Positions 21,241 through 31,638 of a DNA stretch of 64,000 nucleotides are shown here, in pieces. Position numbers and translations under genes: made by a program. Position 1 is the stretch's first letter. Each line of letters begins with the position of its first letter. Under the pieces are notes generated by a model. The model was not told where the DNA came from. It saw nothing but the letters and a program-made list of their open reading frames with translations, and made no database searches. Origin of the DNA: Larix kaempferi (taxonomy: Eukaryota > Streptophyta > Pinopsida > Pinales > Pinaceae); NCBI GenBank assembly GCA_027924585.1, contig BSBM01000150.1, positions 16,530,501 through 16,594,500 of the forward strand. Direction: 5' to 3'.

Positions 21241-22273
21241 ATTTAAAAAAAATAGTATTATGTTGTGATCAAATTTGTAGGGTGGGTCTTATTAATTAGA
21301 TATTTTCTGGACAATTAGTTAGAGATTGTTGTTTGCACGAAGGTCTCATAAAAGTCTAGGCAGGAGGTAGACCTTGTGGGTGATTCAAAGTTGACTCTTC
21401 ATCCTCGTCATTTGACATCTATACGAGTCTGGTTGCAGTTACCTCTAATTCAGTCACTTCATCCTATGTGAAGGTCATGCTCTTCAGGAAGTTCATATGA
21501 TAGGGGGAGTAGCTGAATCAAATGAAATAAAAGCAACTTGATAATTGGAGGATTTTCTTTTATGAATTTACTAGATATAATTGACAAGTATGAGTTCAAA
21601 AAATATGGCACAAATTATATTCATCAATTGGTATTGAGTGATTGGTAGCATCCATGGTAGTAAGCTATGCCTTATGGAAAAAATAGTAGCATTCCTCTCA
21701 ACTCTAATGTGAAAATTGTGGATGAGTGAGCATATACATGGAAGCCTTAAAATTGTTCAAATAATGAAGAATGTTGAAGGATACAGTGGACAAACTCGGG
21801 ATTGCTAGAAGTTATCGATGCAAGGAATACATGGTTAAATTGAATATTACACATCTCTAAGTGCTCAGCATGCTAGAACAGAATTGGATAAGGTCAAATT
21901 ATTTTTTGGTAAGGATAAAGTGGACAAGCTCGGGCTTGTTACTCTTGGCAAAAGGAAGCTTCATTGAAGCAATGTACTGGATATTGTTGAAGAGAATATC
22001 CTTTCAGCTTGATTTGACAAGAAGTATGATTGAGAAATGATATGATTGATAGGGGGAGTATGGAATGATGATGCATGCTTACCTTTTATGAATTTACTAG
22101 ACAAAACCTTGTTGAAGTTTGAAGTAGCATAAGGGGGATCATTTTAGCATGAAAAAACCAGCAGCAAATTTTTTATGAAGATGGCAAGGTACAAGGATAA
22201 TTTACAAGACACAATATCAAGCTCAGTCAATAGGTAGAGTAGTTGAAGCAAATGAACTTTGACTTCATTTTCT
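21241..22273. other. Non-coding interval with inverted G-rich motif copies
   Basis: No coding. The phrase TTCATATGATAGGGGGAGTA near 21490 recurs inverted near 22285-22305, and TTTTATGAATTTACTAGA occurs twice (near 21552 and 22087). A short hairpin lies at 22239-22281: arms GTAGTTGAAG...ATGAA, 18 bp with one mismatch, loop 7. Confidence 0.5.
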
Positions 22274-22555
22274 TCAACTACCCCCCCTATCATACGAACT
22301 TCTCCCACCGTATCCAAGTCTTACCTTGATTTCAAGAGGCGACTGTGAAGACGAACTGTCATAAAACATCGTTTCATATATATCTGGTTTTCTCAAAACT
22401 CTAGAATGAACATAAAGAGGATTTCCATGGTAATATATTCCATCCAAACCTATCAAGTGAACTTTTAGGTCAGTAATATTGTTATCTCCAAAATTTGGCA
22501 GCTCTTTAGCCATTTTCACCCTGTAAATTGAAGGATTCTTGCAAACACAAACCAC
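22274..22555 (-). pseudogene. BTB/POZ-like gene fragment
   Basis: Minus-strand open frame ending near 22274. NFGDNNITDLKVHLIGLDG, then GNPLYVHSRVLRKPDIYETMF and PLEIKV look like the first half of a plant BTB/POZ domain, which mediates dimerisation and binding to CUL3 ubiquitin ligases. The match is by eye and short: about 55 residues, no second half of the domain and no BACK region. A second, inverted copy of part of it lies at 22637-22706 on the plus strand. It is a truncated fragment, probably a captured or rearranged exon. Confidence 0.35.
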
Positions 22556-22636
22556 TATGTTACGTGAACTTCTTTCAGGGATTTGTTACATTTGCTTCTA
22601 AGATCTTTCATCGCTTTGTTACAAGAATATTACTGA

Positions 22637-22706
22637 CCTAAAAGTACACTTGATAGGTTTGGATGGAACAGATTACCGTGGAAATCCTCTTTATGTTTAT
22701 TCTCGA
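22637..22706 (+). pseudogene. Inverted partial copy of the BTB-like fragment
   Basis: The plus strand reads CTAAAAGTACACTTGATAGG and on to TATGTTTATTCTCGAGTG, matching the reverse complement of about 22405-22475 at most positions. It gives the same peptide phrase, GNPLYVYSRV. The copy stops abruptly at about 22706 and runs into non-coding DNA. Confidence 0.6.
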
Positions 22707-23078
22707 GTGACTCAATATTAACAATCCCCATTATCACAAGGGGATACATAAAGTTAACAAAGGAAAATAAAGAAAACATATAAAGGGATACGTAAAGTTG
22801 ACAAAGGAAAATAAAGAAAACATATAATTTGCATCGAAAAAATAACAGGGTACGAACTGAATTGAGGAGATTTGAACCTATGACCAAGGTATAGTCCCAA
22901 GGCTACCACCTTCAAGCTTGACCTTATCAATCAATTCCCATTGCCATTTCCTCTCATACGACATCTCACAACCATTTCTCTCAACACCCATTACTCTTCA
23001 TTCATTCTACATGCATTTCACTATGCAACCATCTCAGATTCTCACTACGTTTTCCCTCAATTAGTTTCTCAATTCAAT

Positions 23079-23171
23079 ATGACCCATGCCCGTCGTCCAA
23101 GGAGTGTTTCCAGCGGTCTTGAGTTTCATCCTGGCAACGGTGATGATTCATGGAATTATGTTTCCCTTTAG
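23079..23171 (+). pseudogene. Gene fragment MTHARRPRSV..., plus-strand copy
   Basis: MTHARRPRSVSSGLEFHPGN then DDSWNYVSL to a stop at 23169. The pattern LEF...DD-W--V-L resembles the start of a plant SAWADEE chromatin-reader domain, but this is a weak, by-eye similarity. A better preserved copy is inverted at 23195-23446. The surrounding palindrome suggests a duplicated gene piece, not a gene. Confidence 0.3.
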
Positions 23172-23194
23172 TTGCAACATGGAAAAATCATAGT

Positions 23195-23446
23195 TCATTG
23201 CGAAGGTTTATCTGACAAATGTGATGGTTTAGGTTCTGTTACCCCAGACAAATTCCTCAAAGTGTCCCTGAACGACACCAGGGTTATGGAACCCAAACCA
23301 TCACATTTGTCAGACAAACCTTCATAGTGAACTTTGATTTTGTCATATTGTAGCCGAAGGGAAACATAATACCATAAATCGTCACTGTTGCTAGGCTGGA
23401 ACTCAAGACCACTGGCAACACTCCTCGGACGGCGGGCGTGGGTCAT
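23195..23446 (-). pseudogene. Gene fragment MTHARRPRSV..., minus-strand copy (SAWADEE-like?)
   Basis: Reads MTHARRPRSVASGLEFQPSN, then DDLWYYVSLRLQYDKIKVHY and EGLSDKCDG. The W-Y-V-L and V-H-YEG-SD spacing is reminiscent of the SAWADEE tandem-Tudor-like fold, which binds histone H3 in plants; I rate this as suggestive only. The frame then runs across the palindrome centre, so its C-terminal part (RDTLRNLSGV and beyond) is the complement of its own coding strand and not real protein. Confidence 0.3.
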
Positions 23447-23511
23447 GTTGAATTGAGAAACTAATTGAGGGAAAACACAGTGATAATTTGAGACAGTTGC
23501 ATAGTAAAATG

Positions 23512-24311
23512 TGTGACAATCCTCACAGCAGATCTAAAAGATGATGTATCTCACAAGAGAATAATTATGATTAAGCAAGAAAATAGAAGAAGAGTGATAC
23601 ATGCAGTATAATGAGCAACAGAATAATATGGTACAGTAGAACTCAGATAGAAGCAATAATACTTCGGTCATACTAAATTATTAATCACAAATGGACATAT
23701 AAATAATACAATGCATGAGGAATTCGAATGCCTAAGGTGGCAATTCGAATTAGCCTTCATGGAGTGATCAAAGGATCACTGGAGTGTCATTGAAGCACAA
23801 CTAGGTTTCCTCATGATCATCGGAGTGCAACTGGAAGTCTTCATCATCATCAGTGGAGTCATCAATGTTCAAGTAACTGTCAACCATCAGTCAAACTAAC
23901 TCTGGTAGGTGTAACTCAGTGTAACTAAGTGTAACTGAGTGTAACTGAGTGTAACTGAGTGTAACTCAATGTAACTAAGAGTAACTGAGTGTAACTGACT
24001 GTAACTGAGTGTAACTGACTGTAACTGAGTGTAACTGAGTGTGACTAAGTGACAACTGGACTGGTAGGTGAAGAAGGGCGAGTTGCTCCCTAACATCAAG
24101 GAAGAAGGGCGCATTAAGCAATTGGAGGGCTAAAACTGAATAGTGAGAAGCTCCTGGGGGCTGGCTAACTGAGGGCTAGGTGCTGGACTGATGACTGGGA
24201 TGCATGCAAACCCTAGAATGCATGCAAACCCTAAAAGGTGCATGCATGACTGAAAATGTAAATGATCAAAATACTGGTGGGACTAGGATGGAGTATAGGA
24301 ATATCCTAACA
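23512..24311 (-). repeat. 3' LTR of Copia-D
   Basis: 800 bp. About 14 copies of a 10-bp unit (GTAACTGAGT and variants) lie at 23908-24050. The other LTR has about three fewer, which accounts for the 30-bp length difference. Confidence 0.93.
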
Positions 24312-24498
24312 CCCCCCCTTAATCCATCCTGGGCCCTGGTAACTAAGACCAAAGGTCACCCAATACAATGAATAATAACAATCAATAAACCAAGGAAGTG
24401 GGAAAATTTCATGGGAAACATAACCCCTCCTCAAAAAATAGACTGTAAGGCACACATAAAAAATAAAAGCTCCAAACTCAAGCATGTGTGATGCTTGG

Positions 24499-25023
24499 TC
24501 ATATGTCTGGAGGTATCTTCTTCTTGGGAAGAAGTGGATCATGCTCAAAAAGCATGTGCTTGTACTTGCTCTTCAGATCGAATGTGATGAGAACAAATCC
24601 AACAGTATTAGAATGATCCTTGAACCTGTGATTCGAATTAGCTGAGGTAGGATCAAATTTTTGAATGTGCATATAGTCCTTTGTCTTCTCCTTCGAACCA
24701 CCATGGGTGATATTATGCCAAAAAGAACTATTACATGTTTGCTTGAAATCAAAATCAGATTTAAGACTTTCAAAACAGTTTCTTGAGATCTCCTTTGAAC
24801 CAGCAGGGGTGAGATCAAAACTATCATATGCATGAGAAATTTTCCCAAGCAGTAATTGCTTAGAACCCAAATTAGATACAAGACTTGAATCATGGCTTCT
24901 TGAGATCTCCTTTGAACCATGAGAGGTGAGATCAAAACTAGTAGATGCATGAGAAATTATCCCAAGCGAATGGCAATGGCCATATTCTTCAATGACCTTC
25001 TGAAAGCATGAATTTATGATCAT
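24499..25023 (-). CDS. Copia-D second frame, repeat-rich, unknown
   Basis: Minus-strand frame of 174 codons, in the same reading frame as the upstream Gag-like frame and separated from it by a stop. It contains two imperfect ~45-residue repeats with the phrases ISHASTSFDLTSHGSKEISR and ISHAYDSFDLTPAGSKEISR, and a third, partial one (NITHGGSKEKTKD). It has no zinc knuckle, no protease motif and no similarity I recognise to copia Pol. It sits just before the 3' leader, where an autonomous element would have RNase H. It may be an extension of the Gag-like protein or non-functional. Confidence 0.45.
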   Translation of the reverse strand: MIINSCFQKVIEEYGHCHSLGIISHASTSFDLTSHGSKEISRSHDSSLVSNLGSKQLLLGKISHAYDSFDLTPAGSKEISRNCFESLKSDFDFKQTCNSSFWHNITHGGSKEKTKDYMHIQKFDPTSANSNHRFKDHSNTVGFVLITFDLKSKYKHMLFEHDPLLPKKKIPPDI

Positions 25024-25044
25024 ATAGTAGTATAAAAGAGATGT

Positions 25045-25731
25045 TTACTGAAGAGGAGCGAATGCATTACCTCCATTAGCTGATTTGACGTCTGAAATAA
25101 TCATGTGATCATGATGCAAACCAACAGACTCTGGTGCAAGAGAGGATTTAGGACCTTCTGAAATATCTAGTGTGTGAGCTGGCACAGAAAGAGAAGAAAG
25201 TTTGAGCATGAGTGGAGAATCTGCAAGTTCTTTGTCAACAACTTCAATATGAGATGATACTGGTTCATGATCTGAGAGATCATCAAGGGGAGCGAATGCA
25301 ACATGATCTGAGAGACCATCAGGAGGAGCGAATGCACCATGATCTGAGAGACCATCAAGTGGAGCGAAGGCATCACCTTTCTTGCTTTTGAAGGGATTTG
25401 GACCAAAACCATCATTCTTTTTGCCGAATCTTTCATCCAGATGAGCCCATAACTCTTTTGGAGTTTCAATATCAATGATGGTCGAGTACAATATGTAATC
25501 AGTCATAGCAAGCATCATTCTTCCAATGTGCATGTCACCTTTATTCAACCATTTAATCTTCTTTGTAGAGGATTCGAACTCTCTTTCAAAATAGCAATCA
25601 AAGAGATCATGGCTCTTTAAATATGCTATCATTTTCGGTTTCCATTCAACATAGTTGAGTCGAGAAAGAGGAGGGATTTCTTCTAAATTCATTGATGATG
25701 TAGAGGACCTGCAAAAACAATATAGAATCAC
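25045..25731 (-). CDS. Copia-D Gag-like protein
   Basis: 228 codons. The N-terminal part reads PPLSRLNYVEWKPKMIAYLK and LFDCYFEREFES, then MLAMTDYILYSTIIDIETPK and LWAHLDERFG: the N-terminal copia Gag (UBN2-type) pattern, which forms the virus-like particle. At about residues 128-165 a short unit (GAFAPPDGLSDH) is repeated three times. No CCHC knuckle follows, so RNA binding may be lost or replaced. The first in-frame ATG gives MILYCFCRSSTSSMNLEEI; the second Met is an equally good start. The frame is open, in keeping with the element's youth. An upstream tRNA-Met primer site and intact LTRs mean the RNA could be packaged by a helper. Confidence 0.65.
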   Translation of the reverse strand: MILYCFCRSSTSSMNLEEIPPLSRLNYVEWKPKMIAYLKSHDLFDCYFEREFESSTKKIKWLNKGDMHIGRMMLAMTDYILYSTIIDIETPKELWAHLDERFGKKNDGFGPNPFKSKKGDAFAPLDGLSDHGAFAPPDGLSDHVAFAPLDDLSDHEPVSSHIEVVDKELADSPLMLKLSSLSVPAHTLDISEGPKSSLAPESVGLHHDHMIISDVKSANGGNAFAPLQ

Positions 25732-25847
25732 TGCAACTGCTACTGCTGCAAAAATGCAGATTCTACTGCAACTGGTGCACTCGAAATCTTGGTAATAACC
25801 TGCAAAAAAAAACTCTCAAGAATAGAGATAAACAATACTCTCAACAT

Positions 25848-25859
25848 GCTCTGATACCA
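25848..25859 (-). other. Copia-D primer-binding site
   Basis: TGGTATCAGAGC on the minus strand, directly next to the 5' LTR end at 25860. Complementary to initiator tRNA-Met. Confidence 0.92.
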
Positions 25860-26629
25860 TGTGAAAATCCTCATAGCAGATCTAAGAGATGATGTATCTC
25901 ACAAGAGAATAATTATGATTAAGCAAGAAAATAGAAGAAGAGTGATACATGCAGTATAATGAGCAACAGAATAATATGGTACAGTAGAACTCAGATAGAA
26001 GCAATAATACTTCGGTCATACTAAATTATTAATCACAAATGGACATATAAATAATACAATGCATGAGGAATTCGAATGCCTAAGGTGGCAATTCGAATTA
26101 GCCTTCATGGAGTGATGAAAGGATCACTGGAGTGTCATCGGAGCACAACTAGGTGTCCTCATGATCATCGGAGCGCAACTGGAAGTCTTCATCATCATCA
26201 GTGGAGTCATCAATGCTCAAGTAACTTTCAACCATCAGTCAAACTAACTCTGGTAGGTGTAACTCAGTGTAACTAAGTGTAACTGAGTGTAACTCAATGT
26301 AACTAAGAGTAACTGAGTGTAACTGACTGTAATTGAGTGTAACTGAGTGTAACTGAGTGTGACTGAGTGACAACTGGACTGGTAGGTGAAGAAGGGCGAG
26401 TTTCTCCCTAACATCAAGGAAGAAGGGCGCATTAAGCAATTGGAGGGCTAAAACTGAATAGTGAGAAGCTCCTGGGGGCTGGCTAACTAAGGGCTAGGTG
26501 CTGGACTGATGACTGGGATGCATGCAAACCCTAGAATGCATGCAAACCCTAAAAGGTGCATGCATGACTGAAAATGTAAATGATCAAAATACTGGTGGGA
26601 CTAGGATGGAGTATAGGAATATCCTAACA
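25860..26629 (-). repeat. 5' LTR of Copia-D
   Basis: 770 bp. Its decamer array lies at 26258-26375 with about 11 units. Its outer end ATCCTAACA is followed by the target-site copy AAATG. Confidence 0.93.
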
Positions 26630-26634
26630 AAATG

Positions 26635-27117
26635 CATGCATAATGAATCAAGATTGAAGGTGGTATCCTATCGTCTCCCACTGTGAAATGCATGCAGAAT
26701 TAATCAAGCTGCTTGAAGGTGGTATCCCATTGTTAGCTGCACTTTAAACTTGAAGGTGGTAGCCTTGGGACTAGATATAGGTCGCAGGTTTGAATCTCCT
26801 CAGTTCAGTTCATACCCTGTTATTTTTTCGATGCAAATTATATGTTTTATTTAATTTCCTGTTTTCTTTAATTCCCTGGCATAAGAGGAGACATTATGGG
26901 CAAGTTGCAGCCCTAAAAAATGAAGTACATTGATAACAAGCAGCATGTTTCTAATTGTTCTTGGTGTATGCTAGATTAGTTGCAAATATCATGCTTCAGA
27001 AGCCAGGCTCCAATGGTAAATATACCATTTTGGAAGGGTTTGATGTGAGGTTAAGGATATTGATTCCAAGGAAATTAAAGAGAAAGTTTTTGATATTGAT
27101 TCCAGTGCATCATTTAC
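26635..27117 (+). other. Right part of the inverted repeat and flank
   Basis: 26747-26870 is the outer right arm of the palindrome described at 22780-23511. The phrase CTTGAAGGTGGTATCC occurs three times at about 26655-26765. From about 26990 a coding-like plus-strand phrase (IMLQKPGSNGKYTILEGFDV) leads up to the Gypsy-E insertion at 27117. After Gypsy-E it resumes at 39391 with HPLKLWKLEIGYEEQPNI, so one interrupted exon-like sequence spans the insertion. I do not recognise the protein. Confidence 0.45.
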
Positions 27118-27451
27118 TGTTGTAGTCCCAAGGTTCATGTGGTTATCATGGACACATTACATAATATAAGCAAACATACACAATGAGATAGATACAAGAG
27201 ACGAAACAGATAGAGAGAACACAAGCCTTTATATTAGCCAACAAGAGTAGAATATAGTCATAGAACCAATCTTAACTAGTACATCGGCTCACCAGCCTAT
27301 ATATATATATATATGCAAATACAGTTACATAACAGTCTGTCGGTTTATCCAACCGACCTGACCTATACTAGTCGACACGACCTATCGACATGTGCTGTAG
27401 AGTGGTCGGGCGGAGGGCTTAGTCGACAAGCCGACCTAGGCCCCTCCAACA
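27118..27451 (-). repeat. 3' LTR of Gypsy-E
   Basis: 334 bp, with a TA microsatellite at about 27297-27314. The outer end TGTTGTAGTCCC and inner end CTCCAACA match the other LTR. Confidence 0.92.
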
Positions 27452-27464
27452 TCTCCCCCACCTC

Positions 27465-27914
27465 AAAATCTTTCTTCGTCCCGAAGAAATGGAGAGATCA
27501 AAATTTCAAAAAAAAGAGTTATAGAGACGATTATACAAAGGAATGCTGGAATCAATAGCATCAGGTATCTGGAGACAGGCTTCAAGAATAACTTCAGCAG
27601 AGACAGAGAGGTGGTGCTAGAACTCTTCCCAAGTTCGTAGCAGATTCTGGATGTCTACGGTCAGAGTTGTAAGTTTCGACAACTTTTCCATCTTTTCATG
27701 AGTGAATGTAGCCTGTAAGTGTATCATGTTGGGGCCAAACGTGTTAATTGTTCTTTCTACAGCAGCAAGTAACTGATGAAATCAGGGCTGAATTTCTCCA
27801 AGTTTGATGAGGCCTCCTCGGGCTTGGGACATCCACTGAACTTCTTGTTTCTCTAGTTTATCCAATCTCTTGTTTTCCATGATGATCTAGCTATCAACTT
27901 TTTTGATAAGGGAT
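27465..27914 (-). other. Gypsy-E 3' non-coding part
   Basis: Between the post-integrase frame and the polypurine tract. No domain seen; it may include the decayed end of that frame. Confidence 0.4.
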
Positions 27915-30900
27915 TCATCTGTATTCGAGCGCTAGTGCTGAAGCTTTGCTTAGCAATGTTCTTGTTTTCTGAAGATCTTCGTAGACGTCGCCATAATATA
28001 CATACCAATTGTTCAGAACTGTTGTAATTCTTTTTGCTTGATCATCGTACTGCTTGAGTACTTTGAGAGCTTCTGAAAAGGCTGTAAACTGATTTGTCAT
28101 GAGGGAAGCTACCTCGACAACTTGATCCTATTGTTTCTTGAGAAGCTCAGATTGTAGCATCGACATGACAGACTCAAATAAGTGGTATGCTTAATCAAGA
28201 GGTGATGTCGTGTCTGAACTAGCTGGGAGCATGATAACTTGCTATGCTAAATTTTAACATTTAGCGAGGAATGTAGTCTTTTCTTCCTGAAGCTGCAGTA
28301 TATGTTCCTCTAACTCATGTCGGCGGTACTTTTGCACTCTGAAGACTGCGTCTTCAAGTAGATCAATTTCTTCTTGGGACGCCAACTGTGGTTGGTAGCT
28401 TGTAGCAACTCCAAGTTAGTCTAAGTATACTGAAAGAGTATTATCTGATTGTTTTAACTGTGTTTGCTGCATTTGCAGTTGCTGCTGCAATTCTCTTTCT
28501 TTGCGCTTCTTCTCTTTGTGCTTCCTGCAACTACTCTTTTCTTTTTCTTTGCTTGAGATTTGTTGTTCTGGGCCCTTATCTTTTCTGTCTGTTGTTGGGT
28601 TCCTGTCGATGACTTCTTGTGTGATGGAAACAACTTTTTCTACCTGAATTTGTGTATTGGGTACTGCTGCTATGATGACTGGAGTCTCATGTTCCACATC
28701 TTTGGAATTTTGTGGATTTGTTGTTGGTATGCTAGAGATTTTCACATTGCTTGTACTGATATCTGGAGTATTTGTGTGCTCTAATGGTCTTGTCATGTTA
28801 GATGTAGTTTCTTGAGTTGCGGCTGATTCCTTGGTCAGAGTAGAAGCGGATTCATCTGCTTCTGTCATGGTTTCTTCTTTGTTGTGCTACTGTGTAACTG
28901 GACTAGACTTGGATCCGTCGACAGGGGGACTCGACTGGTTTATTGGGAGTGATGGTAGGTCGAAAGATGTCGGAAATGGACTCGATGGAATGGTACTGTC
29001 GAGAGGATCCAAACTAACTAGATTAGAATTAATTGTAGAATCGACATGGGAACTCATGGCTTGGGGATTTTCCCTTCGAACGATATTTGATTGAGGTGGA
29101 TTCATTTGTTGTGGTAGTGTATTGACTTGAAGAGGGGTATAGATGCCTATTTGTTGTGCATACACTAGACCTGATGGGTGAGGATTTCTTATATGATGGG
29201 TTTTCATGTGATTGACAAGTTCTGGAATTGATGATGGTAAAGGTAAAATTCTGGTTTGAATGGCGTCGGGGGGAGCTAAGTTAACTGGGATAGGAGACAG
29301 AGAGGAAAAAACTGGTTGTTGGATGACCATCTCGCGCTAGTTGGGACAAAGTATCAGAATGTTTGCAATGAATGTATTCAAAGCATTGTCTGTTGGGTTG
29401 GGAGGAGTAGGTAATGCTAATAGGATGCTTTCTTCTTCTACTACAGTTGGGGAAGAAGGAGGGGACTGGATAGTTAGGTCGATATCAGGTTCGACTGAAA
29501 TTTTGGGTTTTTTAACAATAATTTGGGACGATGGATACTTATCTGTTTCTAAAAAATTTCTGAATTGATCTTCGACTGGTAGTTTGTTCTTGGTTATATC
29601 TTCAAGGATTTAGGTAGCAGTGTCATATAGATCGATCTCATCTGCTTTCGTAGGCTCTTTAAATGTTACTTGTCTTTTCCCTTTTCCTTTGGTCGATGCT
29701 ACTCGGTTCTGTCGAGCTAAAATGATTTCGGTTGCTATCTTCTGTATATTAGCATCTGTCAGAAGATGTTCTGGGTTGTCGGACTCTGTGCTGCTATCCG
29801 AATGCTCTCCGGACTTTGATGATTCTGTGTGAGGAGTCTGGGTAAGTGCTAACACCTTAGGGTTAGGTGTCAGCTCGGGTTGATAGTTGAAAGTGTTCAT
29901 GTACAACCGACTTTCGTATGCTTCTTCTTGTTCCATATCAGAGAGAGGCTCAACATATTTGAAGTTGATTTTCCTTGCTTGTGCCGGGATGGGTAATACT
30001 TCATTAGAATGGTGGCTTAACTCTGTGAAAATTTCACCTACTAAAGGGTAATAGTCGAGCCATTTTGCTAGACCTGCTGCTCCCTCCTTGTACCATACTG
30101 CTGTGTCATCCAAAGATAGTTGGATGTGCGTTTTTGCGGCAGGATTTGATGAACATTCTGTGGTACCCTCCATCTTTTTGCTATTGCTTTAAGGTCGATA
30201 AACCATGCTTCAAGACAAATTTTGATTGTTGTAGGTTCATATCAGCTTGCTCCAGGTGCAAAGCAACGGAAATTTTCCATAAGGACAAGTCGGTCTTAAG
30301 AAAAATCCTTGTTTCCTTTTGGTCGAAGGTGGGTCATAGCAATCCAAATGAGTACAGATGGGTAGCGGATGCTAGCTCCCTCCTCCTAGAATTTATGGCA
30401 TGTATATTTAAGAATATCATCCAGGAAGTCTTCCCAGTTGTATACTTTGCCATTTAGGGCCATATTCTTGACAACTTCTAACATGTCGGGCTTCAAATCT
30501 GATCCCCTGCCTATCCGTGAAAGTGCATGTGTACAATCTTGGCAGCGCTTTTGTAATTGCCAAAAACAATCTGGCTCACGACTATACCTCATGAATTCTT
30601 TCCAGCAAGAGAATCAATGAACTCGTCAATCAAGTCTACGCCTGAACTTGTTGGTACAGCGTCTCCTTTGTGTGAAAGGCCAATTATTTTGTGGATTATT
30701 TCACCATTGATGTCGACCGGGACATAGAAATAAAGCTTGCCATTGTGATACCTGCTAACGATGAATTGTGCAATGACTTCTTTCAATCCTCCAAAATTAT
30801 CCAACAAAGTTGTCTTCAAGTAATGCAGAATTGTAGTTGTCTACAAACACCGTGCTTCCTCCCTCCAGTGACCATCTGACTCCTTCCCCCAATCTTCAAT

Positions 30901-31404
30901 GCTCTTCCATGCTTTCTTCCAAGTGGGTTCTATCGCCTTGGCATTCCGAATCATCTGCAGTCTTGTTTCTAATGGTGTTTTTTCTTTCTCTAGTTCTCTA
31001 ACTGATGTCGCAGTGGCTTTAGTGGTTGTTAGAGTTTTTATGGGAGCCATGGTGGATTCAGGGTTCAAGAATGTGAAATTGGCTTCAGCGGAGTCAGGGA
31101 ATTCTGTTTCTTGGATTTCAAGTTCTTGGAAAAAGAGTAGCCAAGAATCCCCGAGCTCTAGATTTATGGTGGAGTTACTCAGAATGGGTGAATGAGACGT
31201 AGAGGCCCGTATTAATGGTTGATTTGATGGGGTTATTAAATTAGACTGACTAGATATCAACGCTTCGTCAGATGCATTACTTCTAGCGTTGAGGGTATCT
31301 TTAGCCTTTATTTCTTTGTCATCATGGCACTGCGATACCTCGTTCGATGTGTCATGTCGACAGGATTCTCTACTTGAGTTTGGTCGGTTCAAGCTCCAAT
31401 GCTT
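27915..31404 (-). pseudogene. Gypsy-E post-integrase frame of unknown function
   Basis: Sense frame downstream of integrase, decayed by several stops and at least two shifts: 31404-30589 in one frame, about 30592-30386 in another, 30173-27915 in a third. The N-terminal part is Ser/Asn/Thr-rich. A globular part follows with LDNFGGLKEVIAQFIVSRYH, LYFYVPVDINGEIIHKIIGL and LEVVKNMALNGKVYNWEDFL. The rest is low-complexity Pro/Ser/Thr-rich, with a basic Gln/Lys-rich stretch near 28440-28560, and a helical end (MTNQFTAFSEALKVLKQYDD). I recognise no domain. Additional 3' frames are known from several plant gypsy lineages. Its layout (globular part, then long low-complexity or coiled region) recalls the frame at 8273-17074, but the sequences are not clearly alike. 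Confidence 0.5.
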
Positions 31405-31638
31405 CTATCGTGCCTGATTTTCCTTTGCAAATCATCGATGTTCTTGTCGATTCCTATAATATCGATGGTTGTGCGCTGGACTTCTTTCTCTGCTTTTTCC
31501 ATCCTTCTTCTACAATTCTCTCGTCATTCTGCTTTTACCTGCTCTACTGCATTTTCTTGATTGCTTATAGTATTCTCATTCGGTTATTTCTAAGCGTTTT
31601 CTCTCTTTTGTTATTTAAACATTTTTTTTTTGAATATT

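Larger units (their letters stand above)
22780..23511. repeat. Large degenerate inverted repeat (left arm and part of right arm)
   Basis: About 23010-23250 is complementary to about 23260-23511, both containing the peptide phrase MTHARRPRSV on opposite strands. Further out, 22790-22920 (CTTGGGACTATACCTTGG on the minus strand, then TTTTTTCGATGCAAATTATA) pairs with 26747-26870 beyond Copia-D. The whole is one palindromic duplication with its centre near 23255, and its right arm was split at 23511 by Copia-D. Confidence 0.7.
23512..26629 (-). mobile_element. Copia-D: complete non-autonomous Ty1/copia element
   Basis: 3,118-bp element on the minus strand. LTRs are 23512-24311 and 25860-26629, the target-site duplication is AAATG (23507-23511 and 26630-26634), the polypurine tract TTAAGGGGGGG reads leftward at 24312-24322, and the primer-binding site TGGTATCAGAGC is at 25848-25859 (minus). 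By eye the LTRs differ at about 2% outside a variable decamer array, so it is young. Inside are only a Gag-like frame and a repeat-rich frame; protease, integrase, RT and RNase H are absent. It shares LTR and 3' leader with Copia-A, the likely type of helper. It is inserted in the right arm of the inverted repeat. Confidence 0.94.

Noticed and set aside
23896-24114. Open frame over the GTAACTGAGT array
   Set aside because: It follows from the decamer repeat in the LTR; the same frames recur in the other LTR.
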